A stretch of 39,990 nucleotides of DNA from Sedimenticola sp. (GTDB lineage: Bacteria > Pseudomonadota > Gammaproteobacteria > Chromatiales > Chromatiaceae), in assembly GCA_011051655.1 (NCBI GenBank), contig DRKS01000039.1, positions 1 to 39,990 of the forward strand, read 5' to 3'. The notes under the pieces were generated by a model. That model had not been told where the DNA came from, made no database searches, and saw nothing but the letters and a program-made list of their open reading frames with translations. A program made the translations under genes and the position numbers. Shown piece by piece: positions 1-8,542 of the stretch. Position 1 is the first letter of the stretch; every line of letters starts with the position of its first letter.

Positions 1-2
1 AG

Positions 3-317
3 TACACCACAATTAACTATACCCTCGCTAATCTGGGCACTTCACCCACCAGCACGCTGACCACCGTGGGCATCTATCTCTCCACGGATGCGACGGTGAC
101 CACGGCGGATACAGCATTGAACTACCTGGATGTGAGTAGCGTGCCAGCAGGTGGCTCTCAGGATTATGTGATTACGAATGCGTACGTTACCTCAGCGCCT
201 GGCACCTACTATCTGGGTGTCATTGCCGATATGAATGGGCTCCAGGCGGAGACCGATGAGTCTAACAACGTGTTGGTGTATAGCGCATCCGTGACAGTGG
301 CCTCAGGAAGCCCGTAA
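3..317 (+). CDS. CARDB-domain protein, C-terminal end (partial)
   Basis: The reading frame is open from the window edge and ends with TAA at 315-317, so only the last 104 residues are present. The sequence resembles a CARDB (cell adhesion-related, bacterial) beta-sandwich repeat: an N-Y-T-L-A-N-L-G strand, a G-I-Y-L-S-T-D strand, an A-G-T-Y-Y-L-G strand and the typical E-T-D-E-S-N-N-V turn near the end. Such repeats usually occur in secreted or surface proteins. No sorting signal follows the domain. The gene ends just before a truncated glycosyltransferase on the other strand. The family call is good; the function of the whole protein cannot be judged from this end. Confidence 0.7.
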   Translation, partial: YTTINYTLANLGTSPTSTLTTVGIYLSTDATVTTADTALNYLDVSSVPAGGSQDYVITNAYVTSAPGTYYLGVIADMNGLQAETDESNNVLVYSASVTVASGSP

Positions 318-348
318 CATGGCGTTTTTAATTTGGCTGCGAGAGGCT

Positions 349-600
349 TTATAACAGGGTTAACTGAAGACCGAAGCGATAAAGGCTGTACAGCCAGTGA
401 TTGGTATCGAAGTGTATGGCGGTAAAGATCTCAGAGAAGGTCTTGACGGGCTTGAGGAGCTCAAGGGCCCAGATTTCATCGATCCAGAGATCGGTAAAGA
501 GCCCCGGAATCCGGATGGCAATCGCAGCAATGAGGATCAGGGCAATAGTGATCGCGGGCGCCAAGCGGCTGCTGGGGTTTGTGTTGCCAAGGCGAGGCAT
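349..600 (-). pseudogene. N-terminal fragment of a membrane glycosyltransferase (ArnT/PMT/RgtA-like)
   Basis: This 83-residue frame begins with a basic stretch, then a hydrophobic segment (about residues 16-32, rich in I, A and L), then L-W-I-D-E-I-W and a later H-F-D-T-N-H-W-L-Y-S-L-Y motif. That combination (first transmembrane helix, acidic D-E in the first periplasmic loop, then a D-x-N/H-x-P/W-L-Y motif) is typical of GT39/RgtA-like polyprenyl-phosphate-sugar glycosyltransferases, which normally run to 450-600 residues with many membrane helices. Here the frame stops after the first loop and the CARDB gene ends 32 bp away. The rest of the gene appears deleted or replaced. It lies downstream of hslR on the same strand. 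The fragment call is an inference from one helix and two motifs. Confidence 0.5.
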
Positions 601-621
601 CTGAATGCCGGGGTGGCGGCC

Positions 622-1026
622 CTAATCAGGTTTGCCGGTAAAGCGGTGAATCATGCGCCGGTCGCGCTTGCTGGGTTTGCCGGTTTGCCGCCCTCCTGCG
701 GCGGCGCGTTGTTCGCGCAGCTCGGCGGTGATCTGCTGCCGCCGGCGGATGCTCTCTTCACGCTCTTCATAGAAGTGTACTGCCTCAGAGGCGGGGCGGC
801 GTTGCCTGGGCAGTATTTTGATTTCAATGTCCCATTCCAGGGAAGACTTATGGATGCGCAGTTGGGAGCCGACCCGTACCTCCTTGCCCGGTTTGGTGCG
901 CTGCCCGTTGAGATGGACCTTGCCGCCGTTGATGGCTTCGGCGGCCAGTTGCCGGGTCTTGAAAAAGCGCGCCGCCCAGAGCCACTTGTCCAGGCGCATG
1001 CGATCTTGCTCCCCGCTATGGGTCAT
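622..1026 (-). CDS. hslR: Heat shock protein 15, S4-domain RNA-binding protein
   Basis: HslR binds 50S ribosomal subunits carrying a stalled nascent chain and helps recycle them. The protein opens with an S4 RNA-binding fold (M-R-L-D-K-W-L-W-A-A-R-F-F-K-T-R, then A-E-A-I-N-G-G-K-V-H-L-N-G), followed by a basic arginine/lysine-rich tail (R-K/R-rich, ending K-R-D-R-R-M-I-H-R-F), which is the usual HslR layout and length (about 130 residues). The start chosen at 1026 gives M-T-H-S-G-E-Q-D-R-M-R-L-D; the internal ATG at 999 (M-R-L-D) is also possible. The longer frame from 1065 runs deep into grxC and is unlikely. The gene overlaps the grxC stop by 11 bp, indicating an operon. Confidence 0.9.
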   Translation of the reverse strand: MTHSGEQDRMRLDKWLWAARFFKTRQLAAEAINGGKVHLNGQRTKPGKEVRVGSQLRIHKSSLEWDIEIKILPRQRRPASEAVHFYEEREESIRRRQQITAELREQRAAAGGRQTGKPSKRDRRMIHRFTGKPD

Positions 1027-1282
1027 TGGCCTGTCCCAGCAGGCGGTCCAGCTCGCCGCTTCCATCCAATTGGGCCAGTTCCTCGAACCCGCCTATGCCT
1101 TGGTCATCGATGAAGATCTGGGGCACGGTGCGGCGCTGGCTGCGCTGCATCATCTCCCGCATGAGTTTCGGGTCCTTATCCACCCGGATTTCTTCATACG
1201 CCACCCCCTTGCGGTCGAGCAGTTGTTTGGCGCGTACACAGTAGGGGCAGTAGTCGGTGCTATAGAGGGTGACCTTCGGCAT
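1016..1282 (-). CDS. grxC: Glutaredoxin 3 (GrxC family)
   Basis: Small thiol-disulfide oxidoreductase reduced by glutathione in the cytosol. The 88-residue protein has the dithiol active site C-P-Y-C at residues 12-15, the cis-proline T-V-P-Q-I-F motif near residue 53, and a glutathione-binding G-G segment (I-G-G-F-E-E-L). Most GrxC proteins have G-G-C/S-D-D-L here, so F-E-E is a mild deviation. The N-terminal K-V-T-L-Y-S-T beta strand is canonical and the length matches the family. It is the first gene of a minus-strand pair with hslR. The REP-like hairpin at 1358-1429 lies upstream, between this gene and the divergent pepN. Confidence 0.93.
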   Translation of the reverse strand: MPKVTLYSTDYCPYCVRAKQLLDRKGVAYEEIRVDKDPKLMREMMQRSQRRTVPQIFIDDQGIGGFEELAQLDGSGELDRLLGQANDP

Positions 1283-1357
1283 GTTGGATATTTCACTAAA
1301 ATAGTTGTATGAGAGAATCGACAGCCTTGCTAAAAACAGGCAAGGTATCCGTTTGTG

Positions 1358-1429
1358 GTAGGAGCGGCGCCCCCGCCGCGATGACTTCGCACTGTGGCCT
1401 AATCATCGCGGCGGGGGCGCCGCTCCTAC
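1358..1429. repeat. REP-like palindrome with 27-bp perfect arms
   Basis: Arms at 1358-1384 and 1403-1429 are perfect reverse complements separated by 18 nt. The outer part begins GTAGGAGCGGC, the signature of a GTAG-headed REP family common in gammaproteobacterial intergenic regions, which is mobilised by RAYT (TnpA-REP) transposases in trans. It sits between divergent grxC and pepN. The GC-rich stem could also affect transcription, but no U-tract follows on either strand. Confidence 0.8.
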
Positions 1430-1483
1430 GCCTGATCTTCCCGCAGCGGGCCGTGGCTGAATTGGACCCAATGGGATTGAACG

Positions 1484-4123
1484 ATGCCGCATGATACACC
1501 GAAAACCATTTATTTGAGGGACTACCGCCCCCCTGAATTCCTGATCGATCGGGTGGAGCTGCGGTTTGACCTGGGGGAGGAGGAGACCCTGGTTCACTCG
1601 AAGCTCGGCATGCGGCGCAATCCGGCGGCGGACGCCGGCGATGGCTGTTTACACCTGCATGGTGAGCAACTGGAGCTGGTGTCGATCAAGCTGGATGGAA
1701 AAGATCTTGGCGAAGATGCATATGAGCTCGATGACGAAGGCTTGACCCTGCACCAACCGCCTGGGCACTTTGTCCTGGAGAGTATCGCCCGCATCCGGCC
1801 CCAGGAGAATACGGCGCTGGAGGGGCTGTACAAATCCGGCGCCATGTTCTGCACCCAGTGCGAGGCGGAGGGCTTTCGCCGCATCACCTGGTTCCTGGAC
1901 CGGCCGGACCTGATGGCCCGTTTCAGCACTGAGATCGTCGCCGACAAGGCGAAATACCCGGTGTTGCTCTCCAACGGCAATCCGGTGGAGAGCGGGGATC
2001 TGCCCCATGGCCGGCACCGGGTGCGCTGGGAGGATCCGTTCCCCAAGCCCTGTTACCTGTTTGCCCTGGTGGCCGGTGATCTGCGCCACATCGAGGACCG
2101 CTATATCACCGCCTCGGGGCGGGAGATCCTGCTGCGCATCTTCGTGGAGCCGGAGAATGTCGACAAGTGTGATCACGCCCTGGGCTCCCTGAAAAAGGCC
2201 ATGGCCTGGGATGAGCGCAACTACGGCCGGGAGTACGATCTGGACATCTACATGATCGTGGCGGTGAACGACTTCAACATGGGGGCCATGGAGAACAAGG
2301 GGCTCAATATCTTCAATTCCAAATATGTGCTGGCCCGGCCCGATACCGCCACGGACCGGGATTTTCAGGGCATCGAGGGGGTCATCGCCCACGAATATTT
2401 CCACAACTGGACCGGCAACCGCATCACCTGCCGCGACTGGTTCCAGCTCAGCCTGAAGGAGGGGCTGACCGTGTTCCGGGACCAGGAGTTTTCCGCCGAC
2501 ATGGGCTCCCGCGGCGTCAAGCGCATCGAGGACGTGCGCCTGCTGCGGGCCCATCAGTTCGCCGAGGACGCGGGCCCCATGGCCCATCCGGTGCGGCCGG
2601 ATTCCTATATCGAAATCAACAACTTCTACACCGTCACCGTATACGAGAAGGGCGCCGAGCTGGTGCGCATGCTGCACCGGCTGCTGGGGCCTGAGGCCTA
2701 TCGCAAGGGCACTGATCTCTATTTTCAGCGACATGATGGCCAGGCCGTGACCACGGATGATTTCGTAAAGTGCATGGAGGACGCCAGCGGACGGGATCTG
2801 AGCCAGTTCCGCCGCTGGTACAGCCAGGCCGGTACGCCGGTGTTGGATATCAGCGGCACCTATGAGGCCGCGGACCGGAGCTACAGCCTGACGGTCAAGC
2901 AGTCCTGCCCTCCCACGCCCGGACAGGAACGGAAGCAGCCGCTGCACATCCCCCTGGCGGTGGGCCTGCTGGACGGCGCGGGCAATGATCTGCCGTTGCA
3001 ACTGGAAGGCGAGGAGCCGGGCGGTCCCGGCACCCGGGTGCTGGAGTTGCGCCGGCCGGTGGAGACCTTCCGTTTCCGCAATCTGCCCGGGGCGCCGGTG
3101 CCCTCCCTGCTGCGGGGATTCTCCGCCCCGGTCAGGGTCCGCTACGACTACAGCGACGAGGAGCTGATGTTCCTCATGGCCCACGACAGCGACGACTTCA
3201 ACCGCTGGGATGCGGCCCAGACCCTGGGGCAGCGCATCGTTCTTCGAATGGTCCGGAACCGGGAAACGCAGGTGCCGTCAGGATATATCCACGCCATGGG
3301 CAAGGCCCTGAACGACGGCGCCGCCGACCCGGTGCTGCTGGCCGAGGTGCTGACCCTGCCCGCGGAATCCTATCTGGGGGATCAGATGGAGGAGGTGGAC
3401 GTGGACGGCATCCACGCCGCCCGCGAGGCGCTGAAGACCCGCATAGGCTCTGAGCTGAGGGATGATCTGCTGCGCATCTACCGGGCCGGCCGGGAGACGG
3501 GGCCCTATCGTCCGGAACCCGCTGACATCGGCCGCCGCAGCCTGAAAAACCGCTGTCTCGGCTACCTCATGCAAGAGGCCGGCGCCCATGCCAGGTCGCT
3601 GTGTTGGCGGCAGTTTCAGGAAGGTCACAACATGACCGATGTGATCGCCGCCCTCGGCCTGCTGGCCAATACCGACTGCGAGGAGCGGGAACAGGCGCTG
3701 GGCGCCTTCTATGAAAAATGGAAGGACGATCCCTTGGTGCTGGACAAATGGTTCGCCATCCAGGCCACGTCAAAATTGCCGGGCACCCTCGAGCGGGTAA
3801 AGGCCCTGAAGGCGCATCCGGCCTTCTCCATCAAAAACCCCAACAGGGTGCGCAGCCTCATCGGCGCCTTCTGCAGCGCCAACCAGGTGGGATTCCACAG
3901 GGCCGATGGGGCGGGTTACGCCTTCCTTGCGGACAATGTGCTTGAACTGGACGGCCTCAATCCCCAGGTCGCGGCGCGCATGCTGCGCCTCATGTCCCGT
4001 TGGCGCCGCTATGACCCGGCCCGCCGCAAGCTCATGCAGGAGCAGTTGCAACGCATCGTGGCGGTGGAGGGCCTCTCCAAAGACGTCTATGAGATTGCAT
4101 CGAAGAGCCTCGAGGGGGGCTGA
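1484..4123 (+). CDS. pepN: Aminopeptidase N (M1 family)
   Basis: Cytosolic zinc metallo-aminopeptidase that trims N-terminal residues in late protein turnover. The protein is 879 residues, close to the E. coli enzyme (870). Visible signatures are the exopeptidase motif G-A-M-E-N at residues 267-271, and the zinc motif H-E-Y-F-H at 303-307 followed after 18 residues by the third ligand E326, exactly the M1 spacing. The N-terminal K-T-I-Y-L-R-D-Y-R-P-P segment and the C-terminal alpha-helical superhelix are typical of the proteobacterial PepN subgroup. The start has the usual short leader before the conserved K-T-I-Y-L-R-D-Y. It is monocistronic on the plus strand. Confidence 0.97.
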   Translation: MPHDTPKTIYLRDYRPPEFLIDRVELRFDLGEEETLVHSKLGMRRNPAADAGDGCLHLHGEQLELVSIKLDGKDLGEDAYELDDEGLTLHQPPGHFVLESIARIRPQENTALEGLYKSGAMFCTQCEAEGFRRITWFLDRPDLMARFSTEIVADKAKYPVLLSNGNPVESGDLPHGRHRVRWEDPFPKPCYLFALVAGDLRHIEDRYITASGREILLRIFVEPENVDKCDHALGSLKKAMAWDERNYGREYDLDIYMIVAVNDFNMGAMENKGLNIFNSKYVLARPDTATDRDFQGIEGVIAHEYFHNWTGNRITCRDWFQLSLKEGLTVFRDQEFSADMGSRGVKRIEDVRLLRAHQFAEDAGPMAHPVRPDSYIEINNFYTVTVYEKGAELVRMLHRLLGPEAYRKGTDLYFQRHDGQAVTTDDFVKCMEDASGRDLSQFRRWYSQAGTPVLDISGTYEAADRSYSLTVKQSCPPTPGQERKQPLHIPLAVGLLDGAGNDLPLQLEGEEPGGPGTRVLELRRPVETFRFRNLPGAPVPSLLRGFSAPVRVRYDYSDEELMFLMAHDSDDFNRWDAAQTLGQRIVLRMVRNRETQVPSGYIHAMGKALNDGAADPVLLAEVLTLPAESYLGDQMEEVDVDGIHAAREALKTRIGSELRDDLLRIYRAGRETGPYRPEPADIGRRSLKNRCLGYLMQEAGAHARSLCWRQFQEGHNMTDVIAALGLLANTDCEEREQALGAFYEKWKDDPLVLDKWFAIQATSKLPGTLERVKALKAHPAFSIKNPNRVRSLIGAFCSANQVGFHRADGAGYAFLADNVLELDGLNPQVAARMLRLMSRWRRYDPARRKLMQEQLQRIVAVEGLSKDVYEIASKSLEGG

Positions 4124-4143
4124 TGCCCCTGGCGGAAACAAAG

Positions 4144-4169
4144 ACGCCGGCCAGTGGCCTGGCCGGCGT
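4144..4169 (-). terminator. Hairpin terminator between pepN and the 4296 gene
   Basis: Perfect 11-bp arms (4144-4154 and 4159-4169) with a TGGC loop. Read on the minus strand the stem is followed by CTTTGTTT, so it best suits the minus-strand gene that ends at 4296; it lies 20 nt after the pepN stop and may serve both directions. Confidence 0.6.
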
Positions 4170-4295
4170 AGGGATCTGGCGTCCGATCAGACTAACTTCG
4201 CATCCCGGCGCAACACCCGGGGGTAAGAGTATCCATAACCGGGAAAAATTCCACGGCCTGGGGGATGTTTCAGAAAATTCCTACAAACAGGCCGG

Positions 4296-4835
4296 TCACG
4301 CCGGCTGGGCGTAGGCCCAGTCCAGCCATTGTTCGAGCTTTTCCCGGTCGCCGTTTACCGAAAGACACAAGGCCTCGCTGACCGGCACATCCCGCAGCTC
4401 GCCGGCGTCCGCTTTGTCATCCAGCCGGAAGGCGAATACGGCGTCCCAGCCCTCTTTTTTCCTTGCGATGGTCAGGTAGACGCCAAAGATGGCGCCCCGC
4501 CGGTGGCTGTCCGTCCGGCCTTCCACTCCCTTGAGAGCCTCTTCCATGAACTCCGTGGGCTCCAGCCGGAAAACACATGGCCGGTCATCCAGCCATTGCC
4601 CGACGATCCAGGGTTTTATCCAGACGTCGTCCCCTTCGTCCTCCATGAGTTCGGTAATGTGGTGCCGGTAATGATCCTGTTTGCCCCATCCCGCCAGGTC
4701 GAAGTCCGACAGTGGAACCAGGAAGTGTTTGTGCACGACCCCCAGCGCCTTGATTGCCAGATGGTCAACGCCCTCAAGACTTTTTTCGGTGTGCCTGAAG
4801 GCGCTTGTCGTCCAGTCGAAATCTTGTTGTTGCAT
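4296..4835 (-). CDS. Unrecognised 179-aa protein downstream of the PEPCK-like gene
   Basis: I do not recognise the family. The protein is soluble, acidic and tryptophan-rich (W at several points in an I-K-P-W-I-V-G-Q-W-L-D-D core and near the C-terminus), with no signal peptide or membrane helix. The translation start at 4835 is supported by a strong GAGAGGAG ribosome binding site about 9 nt upstream on the minus strand. It lies 45 bp downstream of the large PEPCK-like gene on the same strand and is followed by the hairpin at 4144-4169, so the two genes probably form an operon. Base composition matches the chromosomal flank. Coding status is well supported; function is not. Confidence 0.75.
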   Translation of the reverse strand: MQQQDFDWTTSAFRHTEKSLEGVDHLAIKALGVVHKHFLVPLSDFDLAGWGKQDHYRHHITELMEDEGDDVWIKPWIVGQWLDDRPCVFRLEPTEFMEEALKGVEGRTDSHRRGAIFGVYLTIARKKEGWDAVFAFRLDDKADAGELRDVPVSEALCLSVNGDREKLEQWLDWAYAQPA

Positions 4836-4880
4836 TGTTTTTGGCTCCTCTCAAAACGGTAACAGAGTTAATAGACCATA

Positions 4881-7800
4881 TCACTCTTTTGTCCAATAGG
4901 CATCCTGATGCCGGGGCGGCCCCAGGGGATCGGCGCCGATGGTGCCCGCCAGGCCTTCCAGGTAGTCCGGATGGCGTATCCGTTCCAGTTTCTCCCGGGC
5001 GGACCGCAGCCGCCCGGGGATCTGCAACCGCCCGGCTTCGTCGGCATGGCTGGGGAGGGCGAGAAATTGTTCCAGCGCCTGAATATGCCGGGCCCACAGG
5101 GCGGCGTCCCGCTGCTGCTTGATCTCCAGCCGCTCGCGGTACCAGTCGGATGCGAGCAGGCGCTCCCGGGAGAACATGGCCCTGAATTGTGGGTGGTGGG
5201 CGTCCATCCCCCGGTATTCTCCCTCGGCCATGATGTGGAGCAGGGCCCGCAGGGGCGGGCAGGCGTCTTCGATGCTGCCGTCTTCCAGGTATTGCCGGGC
5301 GACCCGCCGCTGGGTCTCGACAATGTTGTTCACGCCGTCGGCGAAGGCGTCCGGGTCCTGGGTCTCCGGCCGCAGGATGGCGTCGGTGAAGACCGTGTTG
5401 GGATTGTCGAAGATCTTTCCCAGGAAGCCGCGCACGAAGCGGTCCGTGATGCGGCAGCCGAGCCGGCTGGCCAGCACCCGCCGTCCCTTGTGATCGAAGT
5501 CCTCCAGGGGTTCCAGGTAGCCCTTTTCGAGCAGGAAGCGGGGATCGCGCTCCCGCGGGGACAGGCAGGCCCAGATTTCGGGGATCAGCAGGCTGATGTC
5601 GTGGTCGACCCGGACATGGGGGCCGATGTGCCCGGCGGAGCTGGAGAACACGGCGTGGCCGGTCAGGATGTGGGAGACCAGGGCGTTGTTCAGGTCGGCG
5701 GTGGCCCGCAGGGCGTTGAACGGCCCCTTGGTCAGGGCCCCTTCGCTGCCGGCCCCGGTGGTGGAGGGTGATTTGCCGGTCAGGCTGGAAATGAAGTCCA
5801 TGAACAGTTCCGGCAGTTCCTGGTAGTGGATGGGGTTGTAGACGGCCAGGGGCCGGATGCCGGGCTCCGGCGGATTGTTGCGGCGCCCGGTCAGCACCGC
5901 ATTGACCGGGTAACAGATGGGTTCACCCAGGGAGAGTTTGCGGTGGAAGCGGACGCCCATGTCCGCAATGTATTTGCGCACAGGATGGACCAGGTCCGGC
6001 CGGATTTGGAGATATCTGGGGTTCTTCGAGGGCTTGCCGTCCACCAGGCGGGGATGGGCGGAGGAGACCACATAGCCTTCGCCCTCCTCATAGGCGCGCC
6101 GCAGCAGGTCGCGCATGGGCCGGCTGAAACCGCCGAAGGTCAGCACGTCCTCCACGATGGCCGCCAGGCTGTCCCCCCCGAGGGGTTCGAAGTTGGCCAG
6201 GAAGTTGCCCGGCCGGGCCATGTCCGCCTCGGTCTGCTTGTCGAACCCCGGATGGATAGCGTCGTCCGGCCGCTGAAACAGGCGGTATTCACAATTCTTC
6301 ACCAGTTTGATGCTGTGGCCGGGCGTCCCCTGCCGCCGCAGGGGCGGAAGCGGCGGGGCCACGACGGAGACGCTGATGTCGTCCTCCATCTGAATCTTTT
6401 CCGCAGCGATGAAATCCTGCCTCAGCTTGAAGGTGCGCCACTTGCCTTCCCGGCCGAAGCCCACCCGCAGGTAGGAGGCGATGATGCGCCGGTCGTCCAG
6501 CTTGAGCTCGTGGGCCGGGGCGCCGTCCACTTCGTCCACGGACAGATGGGCCCGCCAGTCATCCCCCCACTCCGGCCGGTAGAAGCGCTTGATGAGGAAC
6601 GCCAGGGCCTGGATGCGCGGCGGCAGGGACTCCAGCCAGCGGTTGAATTCATCGGTATAGCTGGGAGAGGGCGTGAGCAGTTTGATCACCGAGCCCAGGC
6701 TGCGCCTGGGGCTCAGGGGCTTGCGGCTGGGGTCGCGGTCCTCGTGCCCGAAGCCCGGTTTGAAACGGGTGGAATAGTCCCGGTCGAAGATCTCCTGCAC
6801 CAGGTCCAGGTCCTTCTCCAGCCGGTCCACGAACATGGGGCCGTTGAGCACCGCATCCCCCAGGGCCTTGGAGATTTCCGATTTGCCCCCGCCCGATACG
6901 GTGCAGGGCTTGTGGCAGAAGATGCCCTCGGGCTCGGTGCCCACCAGCCGCCAGGAGGGGGCGGCCGGGTGCTTGGTCATCTCTATCTTGTAGCCGTTGG
7001 GCTGGATATAGGTCTTGCCCGGTTGCAGGCGAATCCGTTGCCGCCGCCCGTCCTTCTCCCAGGTGATGCACTGGCGGCTGAGGTCCATGCGCAGATCCTG
7101 GGGGACATAGATGACCTCGGGGTGGTTCTTGTCTATGCCGTAGCCTTCCGGCTGCAGGTCCATCACCGCGCCGTAGCGCTCGACCATCTGGCTGAAGCTG
7201 TAGCCGGGCTCCCGGGTCTGGGAGTCGATGCCGTACTCTTCGCCATGGCTGCGGCGTTGAAAGGCCAGGGCGCCGCCGGAGTGCTCCTCCTCCGCCAGGC
7301 CGAACAGGTTGGCGGCGTAGCTGATCTGGGTTTTGACCTCTTTCTTGCAGTAGCCGTAGTAGTTGTCGGCCAGCAGGGTGACGATGACGCCGCTCTTGTC
7401 CCGGGCCGTGATCTTGAAGGCCTCGCCGTCGTTGTACAGCTCGGCCTCGTCCCGCCAGCACATGCCGTCCCGGCGCTGGCGTTCGGTGGCCTGCTTCCAA
7501 TGGGGCAGCCCCAGCGCCTTTTTGCTCAGGCCCGCCAGGTGCGGCGCCAGGATGACGCAGCCGGAGTGCCCGCTCCAGTGGTCCACGTCCAGGGCGGCGT
7601 CGTTCTCGGGCAGATTGGGGTTGCCCCCATTGCCGAAGATGCTCTCCACGAAATCCAGGTTGCTCACCAGGCTGGCGGGGGCGAAGAAGCGGATCTCCAT
7701 GCTCTTGTCCGGCTCCCGGCCGGGGATCTCCGGGCAGATGACGGGACGCAGCAGCAGGGAGACGAACATCCGCGCCGGCGCAGGCTGGCCGGCGGTGAAG

Positions 7801-8363
7801 GGGATGGTGAGCAGCCCCTCAGGCGGTTGCAGCGCCCGGGCCAGCAGCAGGGCGAAGGTGCGCCTGGGGACCGCCTTTTTGTCCCCGGGAACGGGCAGGC
7901 CGCCTTCGGCGATATGAAAAGAGCCCTTGGTGGTGCGGCGGTCGCTGGCCGGATTGTGCAGGACCCCCTGCTTCACCCGGTAGCTGGAGACGATGTCGGA
8001 AATGAACCTGTCCTCCCCCTCCGGCAGGGAGAGCTCCCGGGCCACCCCGTGCCGGTCGAGCACGAAGCTGTTGGTGGGCAGGGCGGGGATCCGGTCCAGG
8101 CCGAGATCCCCCAGGTAGCGGTCCAGGAAATCCTGAATGCGGCGGTCCGCCGGGCAGTAGTGGGCGGACAGGAGGCGGCTCTTTTCCCGGAAGCTTTTCA
8201 GCAGGTCTTCCGCCGTGTCCATAAAGGCCGCGGAGTTGCCGCGGATGCAGGTGGGCTGGCCGGAGGAGGCCAGCTTGAGGTTGATATACAGGTGGAGCCT
8301 GTCCCGCTCCTCTTGCGGGTCGAGCGCCGTTTTGCCCAGGCCCAGGGCGCGTTCGAAATCCAT
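4881..8363 (-). CDS. Large protein resembling PPi-type phosphoenolpyruvate carboxykinase
   Basis: A single 1160-residue soluble protein. Size and several motifs recall the diphosphate-dependent PEP carboxykinases (EC 4.1.1.38; Propionibacterium, Entamoeba), which interconvert PEP and oxaloacetate using PPi/Pi and are about twice the size of ATP/GTP enzymes. Visible: a glycine-rich P-loop-like T-V-S-G-G-G-K-S-E-I-S-K in the middle third, a conserved H-S-G-C-V-I-L-A-P-H segment, and a C-terminal S-L-T-G-K-S-P-S-T-T-G-A-G-S-E-G run followed by V-D-H-D-I-S-L-L-I-P-E-I-W. No signal peptide. The start at 8363 follows a GGGGG-rich ribosome binding site. The assignment is from memory of motifs, not alignment; a PEPCK-like protein of other function is the main alternative. 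It heads a probable operon with the 179-aa gene. Confidence 0.6.
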   Translation of the reverse strand: MDFERALGLGKTALDPQEERDRLHLYINLKLASSGQPTCIRGNSAAFMDTAEDLLKSFREKSRLLSAHYCPADRRIQDFLDRYLGDLGLDRIPALPTNSFVLDRHGVARELSLPEGEDRFISDIVSSYRVKQGVLHNPASDRRTTKGSFHIAEGGLPVPGDKKAVPRRTFALLLARALQPPEGLLTIPFTAGQPAPARMFVSLLLRPVICPEIPGREPDKSMEIRFFAPASLVSNLDFVESIFGNGGNPNLPENDAALDVDHWSGHSGCVILAPHLAGLSKKALGLPHWKQATERQRRDGMCWRDEAELYNDGEAFKITARDKSGVIVTLLADNYYGYCKKEVKTQISYAANLFGLAEEEHSGGALAFQRRSHGEEYGIDSQTREPGYSFSQMVERYGAVMDLQPEGYGIDKNHPEVIYVPQDLRMDLSRQCITWEKDGRRQRIRLQPGKTYIQPNGYKIEMTKHPAAPSWRLVGTEPEGIFCHKPCTVSGGGKSEISKALGDAVLNGPMFVDRLEKDLDLVQEIFDRDYSTRFKPGFGHEDRDPSRKPLSPRRSLGSVIKLLTPSPSYTDEFNRWLESLPPRIQALAFLIKRFYRPEWGDDWRAHLSVDEVDGAPAHELKLDDRRIIASYLRVGFGREGKWRTFKLRQDFIAAEKIQMEDDISVSVVAPPLPPLRRQGTPGHSIKLVKNCEYRLFQRPDDAIHPGFDKQTEADMARPGNFLANFEPLGGDSLAAIVEDVLTFGGFSRPMRDLLRRAYEEGEGYVVSSAHPRLVDGKPSKNPRYLQIRPDLVHPVRKYIADMGVRFHRKLSLGEPICYPVNAVLTGRRNNPPEPGIRPLAVYNPIHYQELPELFMDFISSLTGKSPSTTGAGSEGALTKGPFNALRATADLNNALVSHILTGHAVFSSSAGHIGPHVRVDHDISLLIPEIWACLSPRERDPRFLLEKGYLEPLEDFDHKGRRVLASRLGCRITDRFVRGFLGKIFDNPNTVFTDAILRPETQDPDAFADGVNNIVETQRRVARQYLEDGSIEDACPPLRALLHIMAEGEYRGMDAHHPQFRAMFSRERLLASDWYRERLEIKQQRDAALWARHIQALEQFLALPSHADEAGRLQIPGRLRSAREKLERIRHPDYLEGLAGTIGADPLGPPRHQDAYWTKE

Positions 8364-8454
8364 CGGTTCCCCCTTTCAGGTATGGCGGAAATGCATTGCA
8401 GGCTCCAGGAATTATAGTCCGCCTGCGCTGAGCCCCGCGGCCGGGGGATGGGAA

Positions 8455-8531
8455 TGGCGCCCCTGACACGATTCGAACGTGTGACCTTCCGCTTAGGAGG
8501 CGGACGCTCTATCCAGCTGAGCTACAGGGGC
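8455..8531 (-). tRNA. tRNA-Arg (anticodon CCU)
   Basis: A complete cloverleaf on the minus strand: 7-bp acceptor (GCCCCTG with CAGGGGC), 4-bp D stem (GCTC/GAGC), 5-bp anticodon stem (TCCGC/GCGGA) with loop CTCCTAA giving anticodon CCT, T stem ACACG/CGTGT with TTCGAAT loop, discriminator G and encoded CCA (8455-8457). The partial tRNA-Ala copy ends 14 nt upstream, so before the element inserted this gene was second in a tRNA-Ala/tRNA-Arg tandem. Confidence 0.97.
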
Positions 8532-8542
8532 GGGGTGGGTTG

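Noticed and set aside
1649-3184. A 511-residue open frame antisense to pepN
   Set aside because: Shadow of pepN in GC-rich DNA, with no recognisable domains.
5826-8417. An 863-residue open frame on the plus strand opposite the PEPCK-like gene
   Set aside because: It is the antisense shadow of a GC-rich coding gene: low-complexity G/A/V/R/H composition, no motifs and no ribosome binding site; the minus-strand protein has clear domain motifs.
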